A stretch of DNA of 43,412 nt from Allosediminivita pacifica (GCF_003054175.1 NZ_QBKN01000036.1:1-43412), one strand, 5' to 3'. Shown: positions 1-8,021, counted from the first letter of the stretch. Notes: a model not told the origin generated them from the sequence alone. Program-made: numbers and translations.

Positions 1-55
1 CGAGGCGGAGGCCAACTTCTACGCGGCTCTGGAAACTGAAGACATGGCCGCGTAA
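1..55 (+). CDS. 3' end of an unidentified gene (partial)
   Basis: The first bases read in frame as a short C-terminal tail (EAEANFYAALETEDMAA) ending at a TAA at 53-55. The gene begins outside the window, so no family can be assigned. It lies on the same strand as the next open frame, which opens only 13 bases later. The two could be one transcription unit, or one gene split by a frameshift. Confidence 0.45.
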   Translation, partial: EAEANFYAALETEDMAA

Positions 56-101
56 CTAATGACAATAAGCCTCCGACAAACTCGGTGCGGTTCATTTTGT
101 C

Positions 102-1166
102 TTGCTTGTGCCCAGTAAGGTCATCGACTTCGACGATCAGAATAATCAGATCAACGGGCATTGGATGGAGTTGCAAGCAATCTTCGAGCAGGCCGACCAA
201 TGTCTCGTCATCGATGATCCGCTGAAGGTGGTACTCGACCGCATTCACGACGGCGTCACGCAGATCGGCGCCTCAGCCTATCTCTTGAGCAAGCTGCCAC
301 TGGCAGTCGCCGGGGCCGAAGACGACCCCGCCGAGGTGTTGCTTAGCAGGAGCTTTAGTGCCTACCGCGCATTAGTTGCCGCTGATGCCGACTGGCTGAG
401 CACAAGGGTCGCTTCGGCTCTAGCCGCACGAGCCAGTCTTGAACTGCCTGAATCCGACCGCTGGATCGAACAGGTTTCTGGAGCAACTGGACTTTCAGTC
501 GAGTTGCTCCAGCAAATTGTCGAACACCTCGATGCCGGCGCTTTTTCGGGAACGTCTCTCGAGGTAGTCATGGCGTTGCTAGACTGGCTCGACACACATC
601 CGAGCCTGCTGCTCAAATTGGTGCGGCCGGAGAGCCTAGAGGAGATGTTCGGCACGCCCTACAAGAAACTCGCCGACGATGAGGCGCGTGGAAAACATGC
701 GTTGTCGTGGCTGCGCAAGCTTTGGCCGCTTTGGATGTCAGGCGTGCCGCTATGCGAGCTTGAAAAGGTATTTCTCGAACGCACCACGAATCTCAAACAA
801 TGCAAGAATGCCCGTGTGTTTTCATTACGGCTCGTACCCGATCTTGCGTTCCTGGCGGGCCTTCCTGGACGCCTGCTCGCCGCGCGGCTGCGCGCGGCTG
901 AAGACGAAACACCTGTCTCGACGGTCTTGGCTACCCTGGGCAGCACCGTGCGCGAAGGCTGCGACAGCCCAGACAATTTGGCGGTGCGGCTTCATTTGAC
1001 TCGATCAGTATCTCGTGTTGCCGCCCGCCAACATTATGACTCTATCCGACATCATATTCAGCCAGGCAGTCCCAACGAGAGCTTCGACGATACTCTAGAA
1101 CGCATCCGCAATGCAGACATAATGGCCAGCTTCGACGATATAGATGATCTCAGCGGGGATAGTTGA
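102..1166 (+). CDS. Hypothetical protein, possible C-terminal part of a helicase
   Basis: This is a 354-residue open frame. The frame is already open from base 69, just after an in-frame TAA. The only early starts are TTG at 102 or GTG at 108, and no convincing ribosome binding site precedes them. The protein is soluble, helical and acidic, with no signal peptide or membrane segment. Its beginning reads like mid-protein sequence (VPSKVIDFDDQ) rather than a natural N-terminus. The tail, with alternating helices and an Asp-rich end, reminds me of the C-terminal regions of DEAD/DEAH helicases found in defence islands, but no helicase motif is present in this piece. It may therefore be the remnant of a longer gene, perhaps the one ending at 55. 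The family impression comes from memory only. Confidence 0.5.
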   Translation: MLVPSKVIDFDDQNNQINGHWMELQAIFEQADQCLVIDDPLKVVLDRIHDGVTQIGASAYLLSKLPLAVAGAEDDPAEVLLSRSFSAYRALVAADADWLSTRVASALAARASLELPESDRWIEQVSGATGLSVELLQQIVEHLDAGAFSGTSLEVVMALLDWLDTHPSLLLKLVRPESLEEMFGTPYKKLADDEARGKHALSWLRKLWPLWMSGVPLCELEKVFLERTTNLKQCKNARVFSLRLVPDLAFLAGLPGRLLAARLRAAEDETPVSTVLATLGSTVREGCDSPDNLAVRLHLTRSVSRVAARQHYDSIRHHIQPGSPNESFDDTLERIRNADIMASFDDIDDLSGDS

Positions 1167-1258
1167 AAGGTTGCTCGGCGGCGAAAACGCAAGCGCCCCC
1201 GGAGAAAACGTTTACAAAGTTGGTTGCGGCGGCATGGTCCGAAGCTACGTACCGTTGC

Positions 1259-1852
1259 CTATGAGCTTGGTGCCCCCGCATCCTCCAACTGCTCCTGATC
1301 GGGAAGATCGCGAAGACTCTCCAAGCCGAAAGCGACGAGGAACTGCTCGGTGGTGACGAAGGTATAGGGCGCCCCGCGTCGAGGCGACCGTGGCCCGGTC
1401 CCAATCAGGTCGCGCGCATGTAGCCGACCGATCAGGTCACGGCTGATCTCCTTGCCGAAGATGTCCTTCAGCCCGTCGCGCGTGATCGGCTGGTGATAGG
1501 CGATGGCCGCCAGGACCGCGACGTCGAACTCGCTCAGATCCAGCAATTTATTGCCGACATCCGCAGCGGCCCGGATCGCGGGAGCGTAGATAGCCCGCGT
1601 CCGGAATATCCAGCCGCCAGCGACCTGCGTAACTTCAAAAGCCCGCCCCTCCAGATCGGCGGCGAGGTCCTCGACCAGAAGGTCGACCGAAGCTCCGTGC
1701 CCCACCACTCGTGCCAGGTCGTCACGCGGCACCGGCGAAGCTGAGGCAAAGAGCACAGCCTCGATCCGGCGCATCCATTCCCGCCAGCGCAGCTCGGGCG
1801 GCAGGTCGGGCAACTCGCAATCCAGTTCAGGGTCAGAGCGATCCTTCGCCAT
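1259..1852 (-). CDS. scpB: ScpB-like chromosome segregation/condensation protein
   Basis: This 197-residue protein resembles ScpB, the winged-helix partner of the kleisin ScpA in the SMC condensin complex. The N-terminal winged helix shows the family phrase IEAVLFASASPVPRDDLA. The second one carries VLAAIAYHQPITR followed by a Gly/Arg-rich wing (GTGPRSPRRGAPYTFVTT). Neither scpA nor smc is in the window, so if it works with SMC it must borrow the chromosomal complex. It starts two bases after the stop of the DUF1403 gene, so the two are co-transcribed and probably translationally coupled. Orphan scpB genes next to DUF1403 near repABC genes recur in Rhodobacteraceae plasmids (from memory), which suggests a role in replicon upkeep. 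Confidence 0.85.
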   Translation of the reverse strand: MAKDRSDPELDCELPDLPPELRWREWMRRIEAVLFASASPVPRDDLARVVGHGASVDLLVEDLAADLEGRAFEVTQVAGGWIFRTRAIYAPAIRAAADVGNKLLDLSEFDVAVLAAIAYHQPITRDGLKDIFGKEISRDLIGRLHARDLIGTGPRSPRRGAPYTFVTTEQFLVAFGLESLRDLPDQEQLEDAGAPSS

Positions 1853-1854
1853 CG

Positions 1855-2739
1855 CTACACCCCGTAAAGCCGGAAGGCGTCGCGCCCGGTCAGCTCGCGC
1901 ACCGCGCCGAGGTCGACCAGCCGGTCGCAGAGCCGCCGCGCGGCGCGATCCGGCAAAGGCAAGGCCGACGGCGCCACCGCCTCCCAGGTCAGGAACATCT
2001 CGACCGCGTTCCCTGCCCCTTTGGCGCGAAGCTTCGGGGCGACTGCCTTAAGATGCGCCGCCCGACGCGCGAGGTCCGCGGCCTGCCGAACGGCCTCGAT
2101 CACCGAAGAGATGAGCGCCCGATGACAGGCCAGACGCAAGTCGCCGCCCTGCTTGCGCAGATCGGCGCGTTTCAGGCCTACGGCCAGCAGCGGCACGAGA
2201 TGATCCCAGCCGTGCGCATGAGCCAGGGCCGCATCCGCGAGGATCAGTCCTGCTACATCTGCGCGCGGCGCCTCGCGCAGCACCGCCTCGAGCACCATCG
2301 CGGCCCGGGTCACCGGGGAGCCCTGCCCCGCATCCAGCCACCTCGCGATCCGGTCCGGTTCGAAAGCCGACAAGCCGCGACTCATCGCCTTGACCGACAT
2401 CGGCCGCTCCACCGCGCGCCGCCAGGCGAGGCAGATCTCGCCCGCCGGTCCGGGCAGGTCTCCGGGTCGCAGGAGGTTCACCGCGTCGCGCAAATCTCCG
2501 GCCCGCTCCGGTCGGCCAGAAAACGCGACACAAGCCTCCGCCGCGCGCAGCGACAAGCGATCCCGTAACAAGGCTTGGGGCACCTCGTCGCGTCCCAACA
2601 TAAGATGCAGGTGGTTCAACGCCGCACCCGACAAAAACGCAACATCTTCAATAGTTTCGGCACGCGCGGAGATGACCCAGGCGGGTATCCGGGGTAGCCT
2701 GGCTGGGTCGTCGATGGGATCGTGCCGAGCGAATGTCAT
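1855..2739 (-). CDS. DUF1403 family protein
   Basis: This 294-residue protein has the features I associate with DUF1403: the stretches RLSLRAAEACVAFSGRPER and LRDAVNLLRPGDLPGPAG in the first half, then a run of helices rich in Ala, Leu and Arg. It has no signal peptide or membrane segment, and its molecular function is unknown. It is the first gene of a two-gene unit with scpB and diverges from the tyrosine recombinase. The 157-bp gap between them holds a perfect inverted repeat. The C-terminal part (LCDRLVDLGAVRELTGRDAFRLYG) looks like a small winged-helix fold, which is inference. The position beside repABC suggests replicon maintenance. Confidence 0.8.
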   Translation of the reverse strand: MTFARHDPIDDPARLPRIPAWVISARAETIEDVAFLSGAALNHLHLMLGRDEVPQALLRDRLSLRAAEACVAFSGRPERAGDLRDAVNLLRPGDLPGPAGEICLAWRRAVERPMSVKAMSRGLSAFEPDRIARWLDAGQGSPVTRAAMVLEAVLREAPRADVAGLILADAALAHAHGWDHLVPLLAVGLKRADLRKQGGDLRLACHRALISSVIEAVRQAADLARRAAHLKAVAPKLRAKGAGNAVEMFLTWEAVAPSALPLPDRAARRLCDRLVDLGAVRELTGRDAFRLYGV

Positions 2740-2815
2740 GCTTGAAGCCTAACTCACGGCGGCGCTTTCGTCCACAATATGATGCAAAAACCGCCCCACC
2801 TTGCCACTTCCATTT

Positions 2816-2844
2816 ATGTCCAATAAGTTTGCATTATTGGACAT
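2816..2844. repeat. Perfect 11-bp inverted repeat, likely recombinase core site
   Basis: The arm ATGTCCAATAA (2816-2826) and its exact complement TTATTGGACAT (2834-2844) flank the 7-bp centre GTTTGCA. Two 11-bp arms around a 6-8 bp centre, with inner ends reading ATAA and TTAT, is the architecture of Xer/dif-type crossover sites. It lies 52 bp before the tyrosine recombinase start. The alternative is an operator shared by the divergent recombinase and DUF1403 promoters. Confidence 0.7.
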
Positions 2845-2896
2845 TTGAAGTTACGCTTGGAAGCAGTTCAATTTCACCGCCGGGTTCAGTGGAAAG

Positions 2897-3994
2897 ATGC
2901 CCTCAGAGACCGAGAAATCGACGTCAACGCCCTCTGTTAAGGCTGACGATGCTCCCGTCGACGAGAGAGGACAAGACGAAAGCGATGGCATAGCTTTGCC
3001 GTCCCAGGTCGCGGGGTCCGGTACGCTGGATCGACTAGTGGATACGGCCCGAAATTACGCCCGCGCTGCGGCCTCCGACAACACGCTGAAAGCTTATGCG
3101 AAGGACTGGGCGCATTTTACCCGCTGGTGCCGGATGAAAGGTACCGAGCCGCTGCCACCGTCACCAGAGATGATCGGGCTCTACCTCGCGGATCTGGCCA
3201 CCGGATCAAGTCCCACCCCAGCCCTCTCCGTCTCAACCATCGACCGGCGCCTTTCGGGTCTCGCCTGGAACTACGCACAGCGCGGATCTTCCCTAGATCG
3301 AAAGAACCGCCACATCGCTACGGTGCTGGCGGGGATCAAGCGCAAGCATGCGCGGCCGCCCGTGCAGAAGGAAGCGATCCTGGTGGAGGACATCCTCGCA
3401 ATGGTGGCTACCCTGCCCTATGACCTCCGCGGGCTTCGAGATCGGGCGATCCTTCTCATCGGCTATGCAGGAGGTCTCCGCCGCTCGGAAATTATCAGCC
3501 TCGATGTTCACAAGGACGACACCCCGGATTCCGGCGGCTGGATCGAGATTTTCGAGAAAGGGGCCCTGCTCAGTCTCAATGCCAAGACCGGTTGGCGTGA
3601 GGTCGAGATCGGCCGTGGCTCAAAGGACCAGACCTGCCCGGTGCATGCACTGGAACAATGGCTACACTTTGCTAAGATCGACTTCGGTCCGGTCTTCGTA
3701 GGCACCTCGCGCGATGGCAATCGCGCCTCTGAAACGCGGCTGAACGACAAGCATGTAGCGCGTCTGATCAAGCGCACGGTCCTGGACGCCGGCATCCGAG
3801 CCGAGCTGCCCGAAAAAGAACGCCTGGCGCTGTTTTCCGGCCACTCGCTGCGCTCCGGCCTCGCCAGTTCGGCGGAAGTCGACGAACGCCATGTCCAGAA
3901 ACAGCTTGGACATGCCTCGGCCGAGATGACCCGCCGTTACCAGCGTCGGCGCGATCGGTTCCGGGTGAACCTGACCAAGGCCGCCGGCCTTTGA
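2897..3994 (+). CDS. Tyrosine recombinase / site-specific integrase
   Basis: This 365-residue protein is a phage-integrase-type recombinase. Residues about 45-150 form the SAM-like core-binding domain (NTLKAYAKDWAHFTRWC). Residues about 160-365 form the catalytic domain. The catalytic set is visible: Arg195 (GGLRRSE), Lys230 (NAKTG), His316 and Arg319 (HSLR), His339 (LGHAS) and nucleophile Tyr348 (RRYQRR). The length is normal for a plasmid resolvase of this class, slightly extended by a disordered N-terminus of about 40 residues. It converges on repC with only 12 bases between the stop codons, and a Xer-like inverted repeat lies just upstream. The likely job is resolving multimers or cointegrates of this replicon. 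Integration of a mobile element is the alternative, but no att duplication was seen. Confidence 0.93.
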   Translation: MPSETEKSTSTPSVKADDAPVDERGQDESDGIALPSQVAGSGTLDRLVDTARNYARAAASDNTLKAYAKDWAHFTRWCRMKGTEPLPPSPEMIGLYLADLATGSSPTPALSVSTIDRRLSGLAWNYAQRGSSLDRKNRHIATVLAGIKRKHARPPVQKEAILVEDILAMVATLPYDLRGLRDRAILLIGYAGGLRRSEIISLDVHKDDTPDSGGWIEIFEKGALLSLNAKTGWREVEIGRGSKDQTCPVHALEQWLHFAKIDFGPVFVGTSRDGNRASETRLNDKHVARLIKRTVLDAGIRAELPEKERLALFSGHSLRSGLASSAEVDERHVQKQLGHASAEMTRRYQRRRDRFRVNLTKAAGL

Positions 3995-4006
3995 CCCCCT
4001 GCCCCA

Positions 4007-5287
4007 TCACGCCGCCTGCCCGCTGAGCCTGCCATAGAAGCTGCGTTCGAGGTGCAGCTCCCCTGCCCCGGCCTTCTCGACCATGCCGCGCAGATAACCG
4101 CCCGGGGAGGCAACCTCACCCGCGCTATGTTTTTCGAAGACAAGGGCCAGCGCCGCCGTCGCCACCTGCTTGCCGAGCCGGTCCTGCGCCACGTTCCAGG
4201 CGTGTTCAGACACACCGATCATCGGTCTGAGCTGCCCCGCCACCCGATGCAGATCGTTCCAATCCTTCAGGAACCCTCCCATATTGCGCGCCCAGGACGC
4301 GAATTCGGGACAGGCCTGCATCACGGTAGGCAGATCCAGCGCCGCCCGCTTCTTGCGGACTTCGGCGACCCATTCTTCCAACTCGCTATCAACCTGTTCC
4401 TCGGGCCGAGCATTGGGCGTCGCGCTTACGGTTTCCTCATTTTCTGAGGAATTACTAGTTACAGGATTAAGTTGGTTTGTAATTTGTATGTGGGTGTCAG
4501 AAATGACCTCCCTGGGGTTCATTTCTTGAGTCTTCTCGGACACTTGTTCCTTGTTTGCCGACGCGTTTTCCACAGGCTGAACGATCTCGGTAGCCTTAAG
4601 ATAGGCAGCTTCAACGCGTTCCTGGAGCTCCTTAAACCAGCTCAACAGCCGCGCAAGCTGCTCGGACACTTCATGGCGACGCGGAAGCCGCTCCAGAAGC
4701 TCCTCAAAAAGCCGCGTGAACTGCGCCCAGGGGCCGCGCATCGCGCTGCTGACGGCTGCCTCGATCCGCGCGCGGATCATCCGGCGCGCCACGGTGATCT
4801 GGCGCTTCAAACGCTGGCAGAGCTCGCGCTCAGCCTGAAGCTCAGCGTGCAGCTCCTCGAACGCATCGACACGCGCCGACAGCGGCGACAGATCGAAGCC
4901 ATAGGCCTCGACGATGCGCCCCTCGGCGTCCCGACGGCCCCAACGCTTGCCGTTCGGGCTGTCCTTAAAGGAAATCACCCCGGCCTCGGCCAGACGCCGG
5001 GCGTGTCGCTTGAGCGCGGAAAGCGAGAACCCCGTCTGCTCCATAAGATAGGCGTTCGACGCCCAGACGATCGGGCGCTGCCTCTCCTCCCAGTCCTGAG
5101 CCTGGGTAAAGGCCCCGAGTGTGTCGAGAAGCATCATGTCCCCGGCCTTGAGGCCTAAGTATGCCCCCACCCGCTTCACCGCCACGAAAGCCCGCGATTT
5201 GGGTACAGCGGCCCGTTCACCGGCTTGGGCAAGCTGCTCTGCAATGCCAAGACCCGGTGTCGGCTTACGCCAACCTGTATGTTTCAT
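4007..5287 (-). CDS. repC: Replication initiator RepC of a repABC replicon
   Basis: This 426-residue protein is last in the repABC order. The N-terminal half (about 1-240) begins HTGWRKPTPGLGIAEQL and contains winged-helix DNA-binding segments (SNAYLMEQTGFSLSALKRHARRLAEAGVI, residues about 87-115), typical of RepC. A low-complexity linker (about 245-295) is encoded by an AT-rich stretch that is probably the origin itself. The C-terminal domain (AWNVAQDRLGKQVATAALALVFEK, GGYLRGMVEKA) also matches the family. RepC binds within its own gene and starts replication, and it is rate-limiting for copy number. The 221-bp gap before it holds the antisense RNA that represses it. An ATG start with the usual family N-terminus was chosen. 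Confidence 0.95.
   Translation of the reverse strand: MKHTGWRKPTPGLGIAEQLAQAGERAAVPKSRAFVAVKRVGAYLGLKAGDMMLLDTLGAFTQAQDWEERQRPIVWASNAYLMEQTGFSLSALKRHARRLAEAGVISFKDSPNGKRWGRRDAEGRIVEAYGFDLSPLSARVDAFEELHAELQAERELCQRLKRQITVARRMIRARIEAAVSSAMRGPWAQFTRLFEELLERLPRRHEVSEQLARLLSWFKELQERVEAAYLKATEIVQPVENASANKEQVSEKTQEMNPREVISDTHIQITNQLNPVTSNSSENEETVSATPNARPEEQVDSELEEWVAEVRKKRAALDLPTVMQACPEFASWARNMGGFLKDWNDLHRVAGQLRPMIGVSEHAWNVAQDRLGKQVATAALALVFEKHSAGEVASPGGYLRGMVEKAGAGELHLERSFYGRLSGQAA
4432..4531. other. AT-rich segment inside repC, likely oriV
   Basis: This stretch is strikingly AT-rich against the surrounding GC-rich DNA, with runs such as GGATTAAGTTGGTTTGTAA. It encodes the polar linker of RepC (rich in Asn, Ser, Thr, Glu, Gln). 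In studied repABC plasmids the origin is an AT-rich region within repC. The assignment here is by position and composition only. Confidence 0.6.
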
Positions 5288-5351
5288 GTCTGTTTCCTAC
5301 CTCCGGCTATGTGGAGGCAAAAGAAAGCCGTTCGCTCGGAAGCGTTCTTCG

Positions 5352-5379
5352 TTGACACCGATTCGAGAGAGACTTATCT
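5352..5379 (+). promoter_or_regulatory. Predicted promoter of the repABC antisense RNA
   Basis: A consensus -35 box TTGACA (5352-5357) is followed after 16 bp by TTATCT (5374-5379). It points opposite to repABC, inside the repB-repC gap, and its predicted start is about 55 bases before a stem-loop with a T-rich tail. This is the arrangement of the strong constitutive ctRNA promoter of repABC replicons. Confidence 0.65.
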
Positions 5380-5384
5380 TCAAG

Positions 5385-5438
5385 GCGACCAAACCAATTA
5401 GATCAGCTCTCAGGCCCTCAGCTTGGGGGCTTTTCTTT
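5385..5438 (+). ncRNA. Counter-transcribed RNA (incA-type) regulating repC
   Basis: A short transcript of about 54 nt is predicted on the strand opposite repABC, between repB and repC. It would begin about 6 bases after the -10 box. It would end in the hairpin GGCCCTC-AGCTT-GGGGGCT (5413-5431), followed by TTTCTTTT. Position, size and intrinsic terminator match the small antisense RNAs of repABC plasmids, which pair with the repC leader, lower RepC synthesis and determine incompatibility. Exact ends are inferred. Confidence 0.7.
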
Positions 5439-5508
5439 TGCCGTTAGATCACATTCTTTCCTTGTTGCTCATATCCTCAACGTGGGCAGATCGGCCGGTG
5501 GACAGACT

Positions 5509-6525
5509 TCAGTCCGCCGGCGAACCTTCCTTGCTCTTGACCAGAAAGTCGGCGATCAGATCGCTCAACTCCTCCAGCTTGTCCTGGCTCAGCGGTACAC
5601 TGGCCGCCTTGATCGAAAGCGTGCCGTTCTCTGATGTCAGCGAAAGGTTGCGCCCCCCGACCTTGCGCTTGGCGGTCAGCTTCTGCGCGGACTTCTTGAC
5701 CTGCTTCCTCGGCTTTCCCTCAAGGCTGGCCATGGCTTTCTGCAGGTCTTGGAAACTCATCTCGTAGGCATTCTTGAACGCATTCAAGATCTGATCGCGC
5801 GCAGCGAAGACAGCGCGCGCACGCGACACGATACTCTCGTGGACACCGATCCGGGACGCAAATGCCACCGCTGTGGTTTTCTCGCCCGAGGCATGAAGCG
5901 TCTCGTACATTTCACCGATGGCCAGCAGACGCTCGAAGGCGCTGAGGTTCTCGCGTTCCTCGTTCTCGCGGAAGCGAAGGAACAGCATCTCGAACTGCGT
6001 GTTCTCGGCATCACGCTTGTCCGGTGGGGCCAGGATGGCCCGCAGCTTGAGCCCCAGGGACTTGGCCGCAGCATGACGGCGCCGGCCGGTCAGCATGATG
6101 AAGCGCACGCCACTGACATCCGTCGGATTCAGCGGGTCGGGTTTCCAGTTCGGATCCTCGGGCCAGACCAGGATAGGGGTATCCTGCCCGTTGATCTCAA
6201 TGCTCTTCAAAAGCGTCTGGAAGGCATCCTGCGCCATCCAATCATCACGACGATCCGACCCGATCGGGTCCTCGACCTGCTCGGGTGCGACCTGAAGTTC
6301 GTGCCGGCCGTTCAGGATATCATCGACAAGCTGTGCGCGCCCCTGCTCGACCGCGGCCTGCGATTGTGCAAGTGCACCGGCCTTCCACGCGCTTCCCGCA
6401 CCCTTGAATGCGGCAGCTGCCGAAGCCGGTGCAGCGTCTGCTTTTGCCTCATCGTCATTACCATTCGGCTCAGCCGTCTGGTTCAACGCTTTAGAAACCA
6501 AGGACCTCGGGATCGTTCGCTTCAT
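5509..6525 (-). CDS. repB: Partitioning protein RepB (ParB family)
   Basis: This 338-residue protein begins MKRTIPRSLVSKALNQ, a common RepB N-terminus. An Ala-rich stretch follows at about 30-60. The ParB nuclease-like fold comes next, with GQDTPILVWPEDPN and a VRFIMLTGRRRHAAAKSLGLKLRA block (about 115-175). A helix-turn-helix region lies at about 190-235 (ASRIGVHESIVSRARAV), and the dimerisation tail ends the protein. RepB binds parS and works with the RepA ATPase to segregate the replicon. Its start overlaps the repA stop by four bases, so translation is coupled. An 18-bp near-palindrome matching the candidate parS upstream of repA falls within this gene at 5772-5789. Confidence 0.95.
   Translation of the reverse strand: MKRTIPRSLVSKALNQTAEPNGNDDEAKADAAPASAAAAFKGAGSAWKAGALAQSQAAVEQGRAQLVDDILNGRHELQVAPEQVEDPIGSDRRDDWMAQDAFQTLLKSIEINGQDTPILVWPEDPNWKPDPLNPTDVSGVRFIMLTGRRRHAAAKSLGLKLRAILAPPDKRDAENTQFEMLFLRFRENEERENLSAFERLLAIGEMYETLHASGEKTTAVAFASRIGVHESIVSRARAVFAARDQILNAFKNAYEMSFQDLQKAMASLEGKPRKQVKKSAQKLTAKRKVGGRNLSLTSENGTLSIKAASVPLSQDKLEELSDLIADFLVKSKEGSPAD
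5772..5789. promoter_or_regulatory. Second parS-like near-palindrome, inside repB
   Basis: The sequence TCTTGAACGCATTCAAGA differs by one base from the central 18 bp of the perfect palindrome at 8022-8045. It lies in the RepB coding frame. repABC replicons often carry more than one partition site, and some lie within the operon. The match could be chance constrained by codons, but a 17/18 match to a palindrome is unlikely by accident. Confidence 0.55.
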
Positions 6526-7880
6526 GCTGCGGTCTCCCCGTCATCGTCGTCATAGAACGTGTCCATCCAGGCATTCGCATAACCACGCTCGAGGCCTGGC
6601 CACAGGCGGCTGACGATCGCGTCGTTCACCGCGTCAGCGTTCTCGATAAACCTGTTGATGCCCTTGCGTTTGCCGGGCGTGTCAGGCTCATACTCATAAA
6701 CCGACTGATAGACGTCTGAAGCGTTCGAAATCGCGTCTGACCGAAGATAGAACACGGGCAAAATTTCTGTGGGGCAGTGCTCCAGAAGATTGCCGATGTG
6801 GTTGAGATCCTGACCGTTAGAACGCTGCACGATGGTCGGCAGCAACATGTTTGCCCCCGAGCCGATATCGATCCGCTCATGCGCCAGGATATGCTGCAGC
6901 ATGCCAAGCAAACCCGTGACGAAGGTCGACAGGGTCGCGATATCGAACCCCTTCATGGTCTGCGGAATGACCAAGGACGAAGACGCGATCACGTTGTTCA
7001 ACTGAAAGAGCGTCAGCGCAGGCTGGTAGTCGATGATGATGCAGTCCAGCGTCTCATTGAGCGCCTGATCCAGGCGGGCAGGGTCCACCTTGCCATCCGT
7101 CACCAGTTCGTTCGGTGCGGTCACCGGGGGGTGCGCTTCTTTCCAGCGATCAATCGAGTCTCGCAGATAGCGATAGAAGCTCTTGCCCGCAGGTGCCTCA
7201 CGCACCAGACGAGCGATCTGGATCTCCCCCTCGGAAGTCTCACCGTGTGCGGGCACCAATCGAAGTCCCGGCCAGGACGTCTTCAAGAAGAAGCTGTCCA
7301 GCGTCTCCGCAGAATGGTCTGTATAGGGCGCGTCTTCAGACTGGAAAAGACCGGCAAAGTCCACCATCGATGGCGTTGCCTCGGTCGGCATCTTGGACAA
7401 TCCCTCGCCGCCGACGAAGTACAAGGTAATTGTGCTTTGCGGGTCCGCATCCATGACGCCAACGCGCATGCCGTAATGCAGGCTGAGATACTGCGCGAAA
7501 TGCGCGGCACTGAGGCTCTTCGCCGTCCCGCCTTTTTGGCTAGCAAACGAAATCACAGGAAGTGGGTCACCGGGCTTGCGCCAAGCCAGATAATCGAAAG
7601 GACGCTTTGCCGATGCCGCCATAAGGACGCGCATATGCATCAACTCATGGAGCGTGAAGACACGTTCGCGGCCGACATATTCGCCCTTCGGAAAATCGTC
7701 GTTACCGTTCGCGAACTTGGTCAGGTACTGGATGCTGACGTTCAAGAAGCGAGCGCACTGTCGCATCGACCAGGTACGTTTGATGCGATGGCGCAGCGTC
7801 AGCTCTTTGTTGACGGCAACCATCGTGCGCTCCAGACCTCGTGACAGGTCGGTCAAAAACTGCTCTAGACTTCCGCTCAT
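6522..7880 (-). CDS. repA: Partitioning ATPase RepA (ParA family)
   Basis: Starting at the ATG at 7880 gives 452 residues (MSGSLEQFLTDL...). The open frame extends 20 codons further to a GTG at 7940, but that start falls inside an inverted repeat. An N-terminal helix-turn-helix (about residues 38-62, MRQCARFLNVSIQYLTKFAN) marks a long ParA that represses its own operon. The deviant Walker A motif SQKGGTAKS lies at about 115-122, followed by the DADPQ motif. The Walker B-type phrase IIDYQPAL is also present. RepA would move RepB-parS complexes and repress repABC transcription. The gene leads the repA-repB-repC operon. The ribosome binding site before 7880 is weak. Confidence 0.95.
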   Translation of the reverse strand: MSGSLEQFLTDLSRGLERTMVAVNKELTLRHRIKRTWSMRQCARFLNVSIQYLTKFANGNDDFPKGEYVGRERVFTLHELMHMRVLMAASAKRPFDYLAWRKPGDPLPVISFASQKGGTAKSLSAAHFAQYLSLHYGMRVGVMDADPQSTITLYFVGGEGLSKMPTEATPSMVDFAGLFQSEDAPYTDHSAETLDSFFLKTSWPGLRLVPAHGETSEGEIQIARLVREAPAGKSFYRYLRDSIDRWKEAHPPVTAPNELVTDGKVDPARLDQALNETLDCIIIDYQPALTLFQLNNVIASSSLVIPQTMKGFDIATLSTFVTGLLGMLQHILAHERIDIGSGANMLLPTIVQRSNGQDLNHIGNLLEHCPTEILPVFYLRSDAISNASDVYQSVYEYEPDTPGKRKGINRFIENADAVNDAIVSRLWPGLERGYANAWMDTFYDDDDGETAA

Positions 7881-7930
7881 ATCACTGCCCCGACGTCGGT
7901 TGATTCCGAGTTCGACTCGCTTCAGCTCTG

Positions 7931-7955
7931 ATAGTAGCACCTTTAGGGCTACTAT
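7931..7955. promoter_or_regulatory. Inverted repeat upstream of repA, candidate RepA operator
   Basis: Perfect 8-bp arms ATAGTAGC (7931-7938) and GCTACTAT (7948-7955) flank a 9-bp spacer. The repeat sits 51-75 bp upstream of the preferred repA start, where a repressor of repABC would act. Autorepression by RepA with RepB is known for the family; the link to this repeat is inferred. Confidence 0.5.
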
Positions 7956-8021
7956 GGGAAGATACCACGCGCCTATCCGATTTTAGGAGCATGGTATAGG
8001 GCTGCACGGCTGGGAAACACC

